In this document: positions 1 to 9,421 of the stretch, piece after piece | How the letters are laid out: each line of letters starts with the position of its first letter | How positions within the stretch are numbered: the first letter of the stretch is position 1 | DNA from: Odontocerum albicorne | Lineage: Eukaryota > Arthropoda > Insecta > Trichoptera > Odontoceridae | NCBI GenBank assembly: GCA_949825065.1 | Contig: OX463844.1 | Span: 31,423,632-31,487,631, forward strand | Length of the DNA: 64,000 bases | Direction of reading: 5' to 3' | The notes under the pieces: generated by a model | Databases searched by the model: none | Seen by the model: only the letters and a program-made list of their open reading frames with translations | What the model was told of the DNA's origin: nothing | Program-made: the position numbers and the translations under genes

Positions 1-173
1 CTTAACTAATCTTAATTATATGTTATAATTTATGAACTTATTTAATCTTATTTTCCTACATATCATTTTATTTTATTTATTCAACCTTAATATATGAGAT
101 CTTAGAAATAATTAACACCTACATACTACTTATAACTAGATAACAATTCTTACACTAATTATTCAGCAAAAAC
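1..173 (-). mobile_element. 3' tail of a 5'-truncated jockey-like retrotransposon
   Basis: Positions 1-173 align without gaps to 57777-57949, the 3' untranslated part of the jockey-like element further right. I count about three substitutions (positions 27, 46 and 88), so roughly 98% identity. Similarity stops abruptly after 173, where the other copy continues toward its RT coding region, so this copy is 5'-truncated. Its poly(A) end and left flank lie outside the window, so no target-site duplication can be checked. It lies in what appears to be an intron of the headcase gene. Confidence 0.85.
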
Positions 174-754
174 TATACTATTCGTTGTAGAGTTGAAACT
201 TGTTAACCGTTCAGGTTTTGCAAAATTTGCTGAATTTCACACAGCCGCTATGAATTTGGTTTAACAATCTTGTACAAATTTGGTTTTGTTTCAAAAAGAA
301 TATATTATAATTGTGCTAAAACAACGTAGTTAAATTTTATACACATTGTCCCTGATACATTATTAATTTATTGTATCTATTTGAAACAAAATAAGCAACT
401 TATTAATTTTCACGCTTTTTGTCAATTGAATAAGATTTTTTCAATAATAAAAAATAAACCTTTTATTAATACGATGTGTAAAATACGCGGTCCATTATAC
501 ATCTTACTAAATGATTTGAAGACTGCTTTCTTTTCTGTGTTGGAAACCCTGTTTTTTGTCATAAAATAAGAGAAATTATATTTATAAAAGAAAATTATAA
601 TGAATGCAATGTTCTCACTCTTTGGAGAGAATTTTTGTTTTCTCAATCAAGTTATAAGTATTTTTTTTGCAAAAATATTTTTCATTCATTGTGGAAAATT
701 TTATAATAACCAGGAAAGCAAATTTATTTGGATTTTTTCTATGATTGTTCTCAG
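174..754 (+). other. headcase intron, 3' part
   Basis: AT-rich sequence with no protein-like frame, ending in a pyrimidine-rich acceptor (tttttctatgattgttctcag region, AG at 753-754) just before the headcase exon. The short frames in it show no recognisable similarity and are treated as chance. Confidence 0.7.
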
Positions 755-943
755 GTGAAAGTGGAGGGTCGTACTCAATACTTAACATGTGTGTGCATGG
801 GCTGCCTGGAGCGTTGCCCACCCGAACGTGCCATCCGTTGCCGTTTCTGCGGCCAAAAGTGGGATGGATCTTCTCTTGTGTTAGGCACCATGTATTCCTA
901 TGACATATTTATGGCCACTCCATGCTGCGCCGAAAGGCTTAAG
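755..943 (+). CDS. hdc: headcase (HECA) internal coding exon
   Basis: This 63-codon exon encodes part of the conserved Cys-rich Headcase domain. The peptide begins VKVEGRTQYLTCVCMGCLER and continues through CRFCGQKWDGSSLVLGTMYS and CCAERLK, which I recognise as the strongly conserved core of the insect Headcase / vertebrate HECA family. Cysteines occur in CxxC and CC pairs, as expected of a zinc-binding fold. The acceptor AG is at 753-754 and the donor GTAATT at 944; both junctions fall between codons (phase 0), so the exon joins in frame to the next at 1202. In Drosophila, headcase acts in imaginal and tracheal cells, including as a non-autonomous branching inhibitor. Upstream exons lie to the left of the window. 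The ATG at 728 is intronic and is not the start. Confidence 0.95.
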
Positions 944-1201
944 GTAATTTTATTTTTAATTTAACACCCATTAGTAAGCAAATGAAAATTGAAATTATGA
1001 AAAATAACAATGTTAGATCTAGTGCAGTCTAAAACATTCTTTCAACACCATTTTTCGTGAATAAATATGTCTTCATTCAACCTTTAAATTTATTGACTAT
1101 CCTTTAAAATGAGCTGTTTTTAGTAAGGATACTTAAATTGTGAAGTTTGCATTTGATTATTTATTGTATTTTTTCTAAGAAAATGTTTTTTTTTCTTTCA
1201 G
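944..1201 (+). other. headcase intron, 258 nt
   Basis: Bounded by a GT donor (GTAATT, 944-949) and a pyrimidine-rich acceptor (ttttttttctttcag, AG at 1200-1201). Phase 0. Removing it keeps the Cys-rich Headcase domain continuous (AERLK then CNSCFKPLLHPQQR). The sequence is AT-rich with no other feature. Confidence 0.9.
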
Positions 1202-1375
1202 TGCAACAGCTGCTTCAAACCTCTGCTGCATCCCCAACAGCGACTGAACTTCTACTCTGACTATAGCCACCCAGTATCATGTCCTCATTGTCGCACCATG
1301 GACGCCCACTTTGTGAAGCCACTGGTGTATTGCTTCACCAAGCAGCCCTTCCCGCTCTATCAACAGTGGCCATAA
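1202..1375 (+). CDS. hdc: headcase (HECA) exon up to first stop (short form C-terminus)
   Basis: Fifty-seven codons followed by TAA at 1373-1375. The peptide starts CNSCFKPLLHPQQRLNFYSD, continues with SCPHCRTMDAHFVKPL, and ends FTKQPFPLYQQWP. It completes the conserved Cys-rich Headcase domain with two more CxxC pairs. In Drosophila the hdc mRNA yields a short protein ending at an internal UAA and a longer readthrough product. This TAA sits immediately after the conserved domain and is followed by a long open frame in the same phase, so it is the equivalent candidate leaky stop. The region is clearly GC-richer than the flanking noncoding DNA. Confidence 0.93.
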   Translation, partial: CNSCFKPLLHPQQRLNFYSDYSHPVSCPHCRTMDAHFVKPLVYCFTKQPFPLYQQWP

Positions 1376-1418
1376 CACGCGGCCCGCCCGGCGGAGCAGT
1401 CGCTGCCCCTGTCCCGCC
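1373..1418 (+). promoter_or_regulatory. putative readthrough element: leaky TAA-C plus downstream hairpin
   Basis: The stop is TAA followed by C (TAACAC). A GC-rich hairpin can form from 1390: GGCGG (1390-1394) pairs with CCGCC (1414-1418), and inside it GCAG (1396-1399) pairs with CTGC (1403-1406) around loop TCG. The outer stem starts 15 nt after the stop. Drosophila hdc readthrough is reported to need a structured segment of about 80 nt just 3' of its UAA. The pairing is read by eye; no folding energy was computed. Confidence 0.6.
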
Positions 1419-1969
1419 AGGCCCCCTCGCCCGCTAGCCCTTCGGCTGACCTCCGGATCTCACCTTCTTCTTCTAAAGCCACTTCTCCCTGTAGCATGAC
1501 TTCTGTTAGCGAAAGTATCAGTCAATACCTCCAGAGGTGCGCTGATCCACGCAGCAGTCCACCTAGAACACTAAGGCCGGTGATCAACACTTCCATGGTA
1601 CCTAAGACTCAAAGCATGTTTGACTTTGCTAAAAACAACGATAAATTCTCAATGATCTCAAACAATGCACCAGTTGTGCCTAAGGCAAAGATCCCTCAGA
1701 AGACGTCTCCCACTAACTTATCGGATTCCTTTTCTTTACTAAATCTCAACTGCAATGACAAATACTCGCTCAACAGTTCAATTTGGTCCAAAGCGAGTGA
1801 AAAATACTTCGGCCAGAGCTCTCTGCTTAAACTGGGTTGGGGAAGTGAGGACAACGAGCTCTTGGCGACGCCGCGTGCCCCCGAGCCGGCCCCACTCAAT
1901 CCCGCGCCAGGCTCATGCATGCAACTGTTCTCAAACGAATTCATACAATATCTCAACCAAATCGCCTGA
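1376..1969 (+). CDS. hdc: headcase readthrough extension (197 codons after the first TAA)
   Basis: Directly after TAA (1373-1375), the same frame stays open for 197 sense codons and ends at TGA 1967-1969. At roughly 50% GC a stop-free run this long has a chance probability near 1e-4; in the AT-rich flanks it would be far smaller. The peptide opens HAARPAEQSLPLSRQAPSPA, then is Ser/Pro-rich (about residues 15-60), and ends SNEFIQYLNQIA. A similar short motif occurs at both ends (SISQYLQRC near residue 45 and EFIQYLNQ at the end). There is an ATG at 1496, but no sign of a separate promoter or intron. Established: Drosophila hdc produces its long form by UAA readthrough aided by an RNA element just downstream. 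Inferred: the same mechanism here. Alternatives are an unannotated splice that skips the stop, or an assembly error. Confidence 0.82.
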   Translation, partial: HAARPAEQSLPLSRQAPSPASPSADLRISPSSSKATSPCSMTSVSESISQYLQRCADPRSSPPRTLRPVINTSMVPKTQSMFDFAKNNDKFSMISNNAPVVPKAKIPQKTSPTNLSDSFSLLNLNCNDKYSLNSSIWSKASEKYFGQSSLLKLGWGSEDNELLATPRAPEPAPLNPAPGSCMQLFSNEFIQYLNQIA

Positions 1970-3320
1970 ATTGGCCGGCCAAATAATTTTTAGTTCATCA
2001 TTGAAGATCTTTCGATTTGAACTAATTTAAAAATGTTTTTCAAAATGCCATCGAATTATTTCGAAGCAAATATTTTAGAAAGTTACATATTCTTGCTGTA
2101 AATTTAGCTTTTTATCATAAAATTTAAATACGTGATTTGATATATGTCTATGATACATTTTGTAAAATTATTGTTGATAAAATAAGGTTTTCTCATACTT
2201 CTATAATTTTTATCGTTATTCATTGATAATTTTGACTTTCAAAGGAATATTTAGTTTCAATATTTAGTAAAGTAGTTCATGTTATTTTACTTAAAAAAAT
2301 GCATTTCTCAAAATAGTAAATTGTCTGTAATTCGCAAAATTTCAGATTAAACTTGCATTTTGTATAAAATAATTTAATTTAAATGGCATTTTAATCATTT
2401 TAGTCAAATTTATGGAATATATTTAGAAATGTTACGTTAATTTTGTTTTCGTTATTTTTCTTTATTTAATAAGTATAATTAATCTATTCTTTACGAAAAG
2501 ATTCTCGCAGTGGAATTAATTTCTTTTCTGTTATACTTTAAACAATATTTCATATAATAAATACCCCGCAGTTTGTGGTTCTAGTGTAATAAGGTTTAGG
2601 CTATATTTGTACGAGGTGATGAGTTTGGTATAAACTGTTAAATACTTAGTTGAATTATCTTCTTCTGCGTTCTATTTTATTTTTATCTCATTCATAAATA
2701 TTGATATTATCGATTGACATTTTAATTTTATTATAATTTATTTTATCATCATATCTTTTGTTAATTTTGTTGCTTATGTCTTCTCGATCGCTAACTATAG
2801 CTGTATGGTGATAATAAATATTTTTAGTATATTAGATGGTTCGAACCTAAAAACATTTCAGGAAATATCGATAGAATGTAAAATGTTCAACACATTTACC
2901 TTTCACTTTTCTGAAATTAGACCGTTCGATATAGAAGACCATCGATTAAGTCAAATAATGAGTAGTTTTTGTAACGTTGAATATGACCTTTTTTCTAAAA
3001 GCGAAGTATGTCTTAAATGGTTAATTTTTTAATATAATTAATGATAGGTTTAAATGTAATATATAAGAATTTTGTATTGATCTTAAAATATAAATATCAT
3101 ACATAAGTTTTTATACTGAAAATAAATATTAGCAGCAGTGTGATTCCAAGTGATATGAACTGTTATGTTGTTTTGTATAAGAATCAAGGATAAATTCTAA
3201 TTAAAATGTGATGGGAAGTAGTGGTCGATGAGAATGCCAAATTAATTATGTCTTAAATATTTTCGCATTGTAACCTTTTGTATCGTAAAATAAATTAAAA
3301 ATAAAATTGAACAATCTTTA
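1970..3320 (+). other. headcase 3' UTR, proximal part
   Basis: Starts right after the final stop. T-rich on the + strand, with no protein-like frame and no recognisable transposon. Poly(A) signals include AATAAA at 3121-3126, followed about 15 nt later by GT-rich sequence, and AATAAA at 3289-3294. The first is a reasonable proximal polyadenylation site. The true 3' end cannot be decided without transcript data. Confidence 0.55.
3121..3126 (+). terminator. candidate poly(A) signal of headcase
   Basis: Canonical AATAAA followed by GCAGCAGTGTG and then a GT-rich stretch (tgttatgttgttttgt), the usual arrangement of signal and downstream element. It is one of several AATAAA hexamers in this AT-rich region. 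Confidence 0.35.
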
Positions 3321-3725
3321 GAATAAGGATATTCATATAGATGTTTCGAGATACATTCACATCTAAACCGATTTAAGGAATACAAGTTAAGAAGTGGTTT
3401 GTTTACCACCTAAATATTTTGAATAAGGATATTCATATAGATGTTTCGAGATACATTCACATCTAAACCGATTTAAGGAATACAAGTAAAGAAGTGGTTT
3501 GTTTACCACCTAAATATTTTGAATAAGGATATTCATATAGATGTTTCGAGATACATTCACATCTAAACCGATTTAAGGAATAAAAGTAAAGAAGTGGTTT
3601 GTTTACCACCTAAATATTTTGAATAAGGATATTCATATAGATGTTTCGAGATACATTCACATCTAAACCGATTTAAGGAATACAAGTTAAGAAGTGGTTT
3701 GTTTACCACCTAAATATTTTGAATA
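3321..3725. repeat. tandem repeat, 4 x exactly 100 bp
   Basis: Units start at 3321, 3421, 3521 and 3621, each beginning GAATAAGGATATTCATATAG; a GAATA remnant follows at 3721. Units differ at only a few positions around 'tacaagttaag'; units 1 and 4 match there. Each unit holds a small hairpin, GTGGT-TTGTTT-ACCAC (3394-3409 in unit 1). It lies 1.35 kb past the headcase stop, so it may be in the 3' UTR or just beyond it. Confidence 0.97.
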
Positions 3726-6700
3726 TTTATTTCCTCACTCAGCAGTCTTCGCGGATGTTTGGAATAGCTGAATTCATGGTGCCATGGTACATTATTACAT
3801 TATTAATTCACATTACTAAGTTAGGTCCGCTTTTGGGAAGAAACCCCCAATTTTATTCACTGAAATTCTTTTTTTTTTTAGCTGTTTGATAAAGACGAAC
3901 CCTTCGATGTCATACAAATAGTAATTTGTGAAATGTCGTTCCACGATGAAAATACTTTCCACAAATAATTTAATTAACGTTCTTCAACACTAATATTTGA
4001 ACACCTCATATATAATGAAGCATTGAATATAACCACAAAATACATCTTTTGCATTTTCAAACACAAAAAGTAATGTTGATTTTTTTTTATTTAGTATAAA
4101 TGTTGTCCCCCAGACAATAATATCCTCAATATATTTTTGACCATTATGAATCAGGTACGAAAATATAAAAGTGATATCTTTTTAAATGCCACTGATTAAG
4201 AATTTGTCAAATGAAATATGCCATTTTTTTTGTTATTTGAGATGACCTTTTTATTCCCTTTTCTTCTGTCTGAGGGGCAACTCGAACTTTATGAAGTCCT
4301 AGGATGATTTGCTGCATTTACGAAATTTTATGAAAATGTGGGTAGTCTTAATGTCTTAAAAATAAAATTGAGTTAAAAAACCGCACTACTTCCCCAATTC
4401 AAAAGTAATTCTAATAGCCTTAAAGTATTCAAGTAATCATTCATATTAAGGTATGTAACCTAAATTTTCCTGTAACCTCCCATCATACTTTGTATTCCAA
4501 ATCATAGACTATTTTAAAAATAATATATTTTTTCCATGATAAAATATATAAAAACCTGTTTATTAAAACATACTTATTTTTCGCGGACATTTGAACGGAA
4601 TAAGCGTGTGAGCTCGCACAAAAACTTCATAACGGTTAGTCCTTTGCGTTAGAAATGTCTTAATATATCGACCTTATTTCCCAATATCACTAAAGAACTA
4701 AGTCAAATATGTTTACTTTTTGAAGAAGGTACAATTTTGTTGAAATGTGGAATATCTCTGCTATGTGACTTATTTCGTACAATACTTTTTTGGTGTTTTG
4801 TATAATGGGTATCACTTAATGTTCTTTAAAAGCTTTTGTTGGTTTTAATTGTTAAAAGTACATTTAATGTTTTGTGCAAAAATCGACTCTCCACGTTGTT
4901 TTAATCGTTTTTTTTTGTTTGAAAAACAGTATTTATAAATCTTATTGTTCGTTCATATATTATATCTACTCTGTTACAAATTTATATGATATACTTATTG
5001 ATGTAATAGATTTGTATAAATATTTAGTATTTAAATTGAGAAGAAAATGTTAATATTTTAGAAAAAATTTAAAACAGAGTTCATCTGATGACAGAAACGT
5101 ACAAAGTAAATTATAAATATTTTTTGTGGAGGTTTTGATTTTTGCACATTTTTTTTTTATTTTTCGGTTTAGCTCTTTCATTGGCATATCATTTACCATG
5201 AATACTTAGACAATTTTTTAAATCATCAAAGATTCAATGATTTAAAAATAAATAATTTATTTTGAAAATAAAATTAATTTTACGAACATTTTATGCATTT
5301 TTTTTGGTAATCTAATTTACCAATGGCCATCGTTTTGAATTATTGTATCCATGTATATATGAAAATATCAAATATCAAATAGTCGAATTCCACTTTTAAA
5401 TTATACATATTAAGTATTCTATTCTATAACCCAGCATATATAGTACATAAATACAAGTATATGAATATTTAAATAAATACCTGCATTTACCTCATTTAAT
5501 AAAAATAATTATATGCAAATAAAAACAAAAAATTAAAGATATTAAAATCATTTGACCACAAATGTTTATATTCCAGTAAGTACCTCAGTCAATGCAAATA
5601 GATTGTTTATATGCAAAATTCAAAATTATTGACACATCCATATTATTAAAAAAAAAGATCTATTAGGCATTAAAATAGAAAATAAAAAGGGTTCAAAAAG
5701 ATTTTAAACAAATGTTAACAAAATCAAAACATTTGAATTTTAATTTTAAACAGTTGAAATGTGAAAAAACATTTTTCCCGTTACAATTCCTATTTAAATG
5801 TTTATTGTATAAATTTCCAAAGTTTCTAATTTTCTTCAAGTTTTTCAATACAATTTACTTCGTCTTTGAAAGAATATTGTTTTTAAGTTTTTGAATATTT
5901 ACTGTTTTCAATTATAAATAGGAATTTTAATCGGAAAATAAATGAAAATAATTTTATTAGTAACAATTTCGATAAGCCTTCCCAATTTTGTAAACCAATG
6001 TACAAGCAAATCAGAAAAATAATTATATGCTTAAAAGGTTTCAAATACACATCCTTATATTTAGTGAAAAGTAAAAAATGAGATTTCTACCATTTGAACT
6101 GGTCTATAAGAAAGATAGCATAGGTGTTTGACAACTACATTTTTAAAAGGTAAATCATTATTCCCTTACCACTTATTCTTACTTTGTTTGTAACATTTTT
6201 TATATTTATTTATCAAAATAATATTCCTACTAAAGACCTGATCTTTTTATATTCGAAAAAATATGTAGTTAATTTATGGTTCATTTTTAAAGTACTATAT
6301 TTTTCATTAAACCGTTTAAATTTATTCATCTTTAGTAAAGTTTGTCATTTATTTGTTTTAGTAAAATTTAAATGATGTTAAATAAAACAATGTAAATTTA
6401 TTTTGCATATATACGTTAATTTTTTAATTATATCAATTAATTTATCAATATTATATTATTTTAACCGTTAAAAGTGTAGTTTAGAAAATCGCTTAAAGTA
6501 CAAAGATAAATTTGTTACTTTTGCAAATTTTATGAAATATAACAAATTTTAATATCAATACCTTTTAATAATTGTTGAAGTGGAAAGTAGAAAACACTGT
6601 CCTATTTAGTCTCTTTTTTATTCTTATACTGGACATACAAATATTATTTTTATTTTTACATCTCGGCTACTTTTGTATTCTGCAAAAATCAAAAATTTGT

Positions 6701-9349
6701 GTAATTTTTGCAAGAATCAATTGATTTTGATGATTTATACACTTTAACCTATAATTTTTATAAGTCTTGGTTATTTGGTGAAAATAAATGTATGTAATAA
6801 GTCAAGAACATTTTAATGTTTTAATACACATTTTAAACTTTGCGTCATTTAAAATAATTGATTCTCAAATTGATCGATAACGATGATTATTGGTAGAGAT
6901 ATTTAGTAGGCTGAGGATGTAATAAATGTTGATGTCTATGTATTAAATTTTTGTATTTTCATTCCTGTAGGTTTTTCATTAACAATGCGTGAATGTTTTG
7001 AGTGAATGAAATATATATATTGTATATTTAAACTGTACTTGTGTCAAAGAAACTAAACTTGCGATTTTTTCATACTTCTAATCGTGAAGTTACAGTATAT
7101 TTTACATTTCAAGATCCTGAAATGTCTAAAAAATGTTCCAAATAACCTTAAAATATTGTTTTATTAGTGCTGTATGTGAACCCCCGTCAAAATAATAAGA
7201 GATCCAACATGATATCCAATAAGCTTCTCAATACTTTTAATGTTGTAGAGTTGTAATAGTTTTATTCTTAATATTTAAATATTCATTGTGCGTCGATATA
7301 AGTCTTGTCGTAAAAACATCATAATTACCCATATTTTTTTGATCGTTATTTTTCAAATAACTTGTACATTTAAATCGTAATCTATTAACGATTTTCGATA
7401 TTTGTAATATTAAAACATTTTTTTCCTTGTTCGGAAATACTTTTACGCCAGAAGATTACACATCGTTGGATATTAAGTATCTCGAAAAAAATTGCAAAAA
7501 AAGCTTTAGTGTATTTTAGTATACGGAAATTTTTCATTGTAGTTAAGTATCTCAACGTCAATAAAATAAATATTTTTTGATACGTCGTTTTCTCGAAATT
7601 TCGCAATTTAAGATTAAAGGGGGCTTGGGAAATATCGGAACCATTGATTCGCATAGATAAGTAAAAATCATTTCAAGTTGCGGCGGATATGTGCCTTTCA
7701 ATGAATTGACTCACGCACAAAAAATACTTTTATACTTAAAAAATGATAGAAATGACTATTCTCATAAAATGAAACTGCTCAAGTATCGGATAATCATCGA
7801 ATGATCTACTGAGCCCCCGCCCCCGTAGTTAAAAAGATTGGCCTTTAGTAACGCGATGGATCGTTTTGATAAATGTATGTTTATGTACTAAGCAATCAAT
7901 ATTTTTAAACTCTCAAATCTTACCTTTGTAAGAACATAAAATTATCGTGAATTTCAATAAACCATTTTTGTACTCGATGTAAGTTTTTTCGTATTTACTA
8001 AACATTAATGATCAAATTTAATAAACTCCAAGGCTGTCTATATTGCATAAGATTACGTAAAGTAAGACTTTTGTATCGATTGAAGGATAAATTCAAAATT
8101 ACGAAAAAGAGAACTGGATTATGTCTGTGTTAAAATGAAAAATAAATATATATTTTTTTCAAAATTGGCAAAAAGTCGATGACGCCCACTGCAATTCATT
8201 GTGATTTTACTAATAAATATTGGCGAAACATAATCTTAACTACTTTTCTATGAAGATGTGCGGGCTTGATCAGGGTAAGAGTGTCGAAGTTTTTTACGGT
8301 AGGTAGTTGTACTTCTTACGATTAAATAAGCACACTTTTTAAATTTGATATTGATAAAACGTAAAAGAAAAAACCTTTTTCTTATTTTTAAGTAGGTGTC
8401 CATGTAACTACTGATATTGTAAAAACTGTTTTCGGGTTTCTTAACAACTTATGTTAAATCGTGTATCCTAAAGCGATAATTACTTTAATCGTTTGTAATG
8501 TTTACGCGAACTTAATTGTTATTATATATAATAATTACATATGTATGGGTAAGATTAGTTTTGTCTATTAAGATCGAGTTTTTTCTTATTCATGAAATTA
8601 ACACGTACGTGTATTTGACCTTACCCTGGAAGAAAACTGTTTAAATCCTTCAAAAGGATTATAATTTCATAAAATATTGTACAGCTTTTAAAATGTATTA
8701 TATTATTTTTTTATTTCCGTGTCTGATTATAAAACTACAAAGATAAATGTTTTCATGATATAATATTTGTATTCAATGCATAATTGTCTAACATAATAAG
8801 TGATTGTGTTTGTGTGAATGTTTCGTATTGATAACTGTAGTCTTTTCTATTATAGAATCTTGATACCTTTAGGATAACTATTATATACTAGATTAGTATT
8901 ATTATCGTTCAATCTTACATCTCCTCCTCACTCGGAGTTCAGATTTGTGTCTAAACATTCAATCAATTTATAATACCTATATGTTATGTATAACCAGATT
9001 GCGAAAATACATTTTCTACCGAACTAAATGTTTAAAGAATATATTAATCACACGTCCCTCGTGGATGCGGTCAAAATAATGCCGACTATTTTTTTCTTAA
9101 TAAAAACTATAAATCCTGAATATAATAACGAATTCGCGAGAGGAAAGCTGTCGAATAAAGGAAAATATTGGATTCTGAAGTTTAAGATGTTAAATGTATG
9201 AATGAAGAAATCGTGCCGGGCAGGTTTTAAGGTTGTTATGTCGTTTTACATTATTTTCGTTTTTGTTTTCTTTTAATGTGTATTGGATAGATGTAAATAT
9301 ACATGTAAGATGGCTGGTGACTATGGCGGTAAGGCACCTGTTGTGCTAA
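3726..9349 (+). other. AT-rich noncoding DNA, possibly distal headcase 3' UTR
   Basis: No frame longer than about 90 codons, no similarity to coding sequence and no transposon or SINE that I recognise. The + strand is rich in T runs and has scattered AATAAA signals. The lack of repeats contrasts with the region beyond 14 kb and would fit a long 3' UTR or a constrained downstream region. That is inference only. Confidence 0.4.
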
Positions 9350-9421
9350 TCCTAAAAGAGTCTACAGACATGTGTCGCGTGTATATCCTTAAAGAATCCA
9401 CAGACACGTGTCTCGTGTATA
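9350..9421. repeat. 36-bp tandem duplication with GACACGTGTC palindrome
   Basis: Two adjacent 36-bp copies (9350-9385 and 9386-9421), each starting TCCT and ending GTGTATA, with about five mismatches. Copy 2 contains the perfect 10-bp palindrome GACACGTGTC (9403-9412) with a CACGTG core; copy 1 has GACATGTGTC at the same place. Confidence 0.85.

Noticed and set aside
728..754. ATG at 728 as a start for the headcase exon
   Set aside because: 728-754 is the end of an intron with a good acceptor at 753-754; conserved protein sequence begins at 755 and joins earlier exons outside the window.
1496..1969. A separate small gene starting at ATG 1496
   Set aside because: It is in the same frame as headcase, with 40 open codons between the TAA and this ATG; readthrough explains the whole open frame better.
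3470..3500. miR-1-like text (gtaaagaagtggtttg) in the 100-bp repeat
   Set aside because: Only partial similarity and no precursor hairpin around it.
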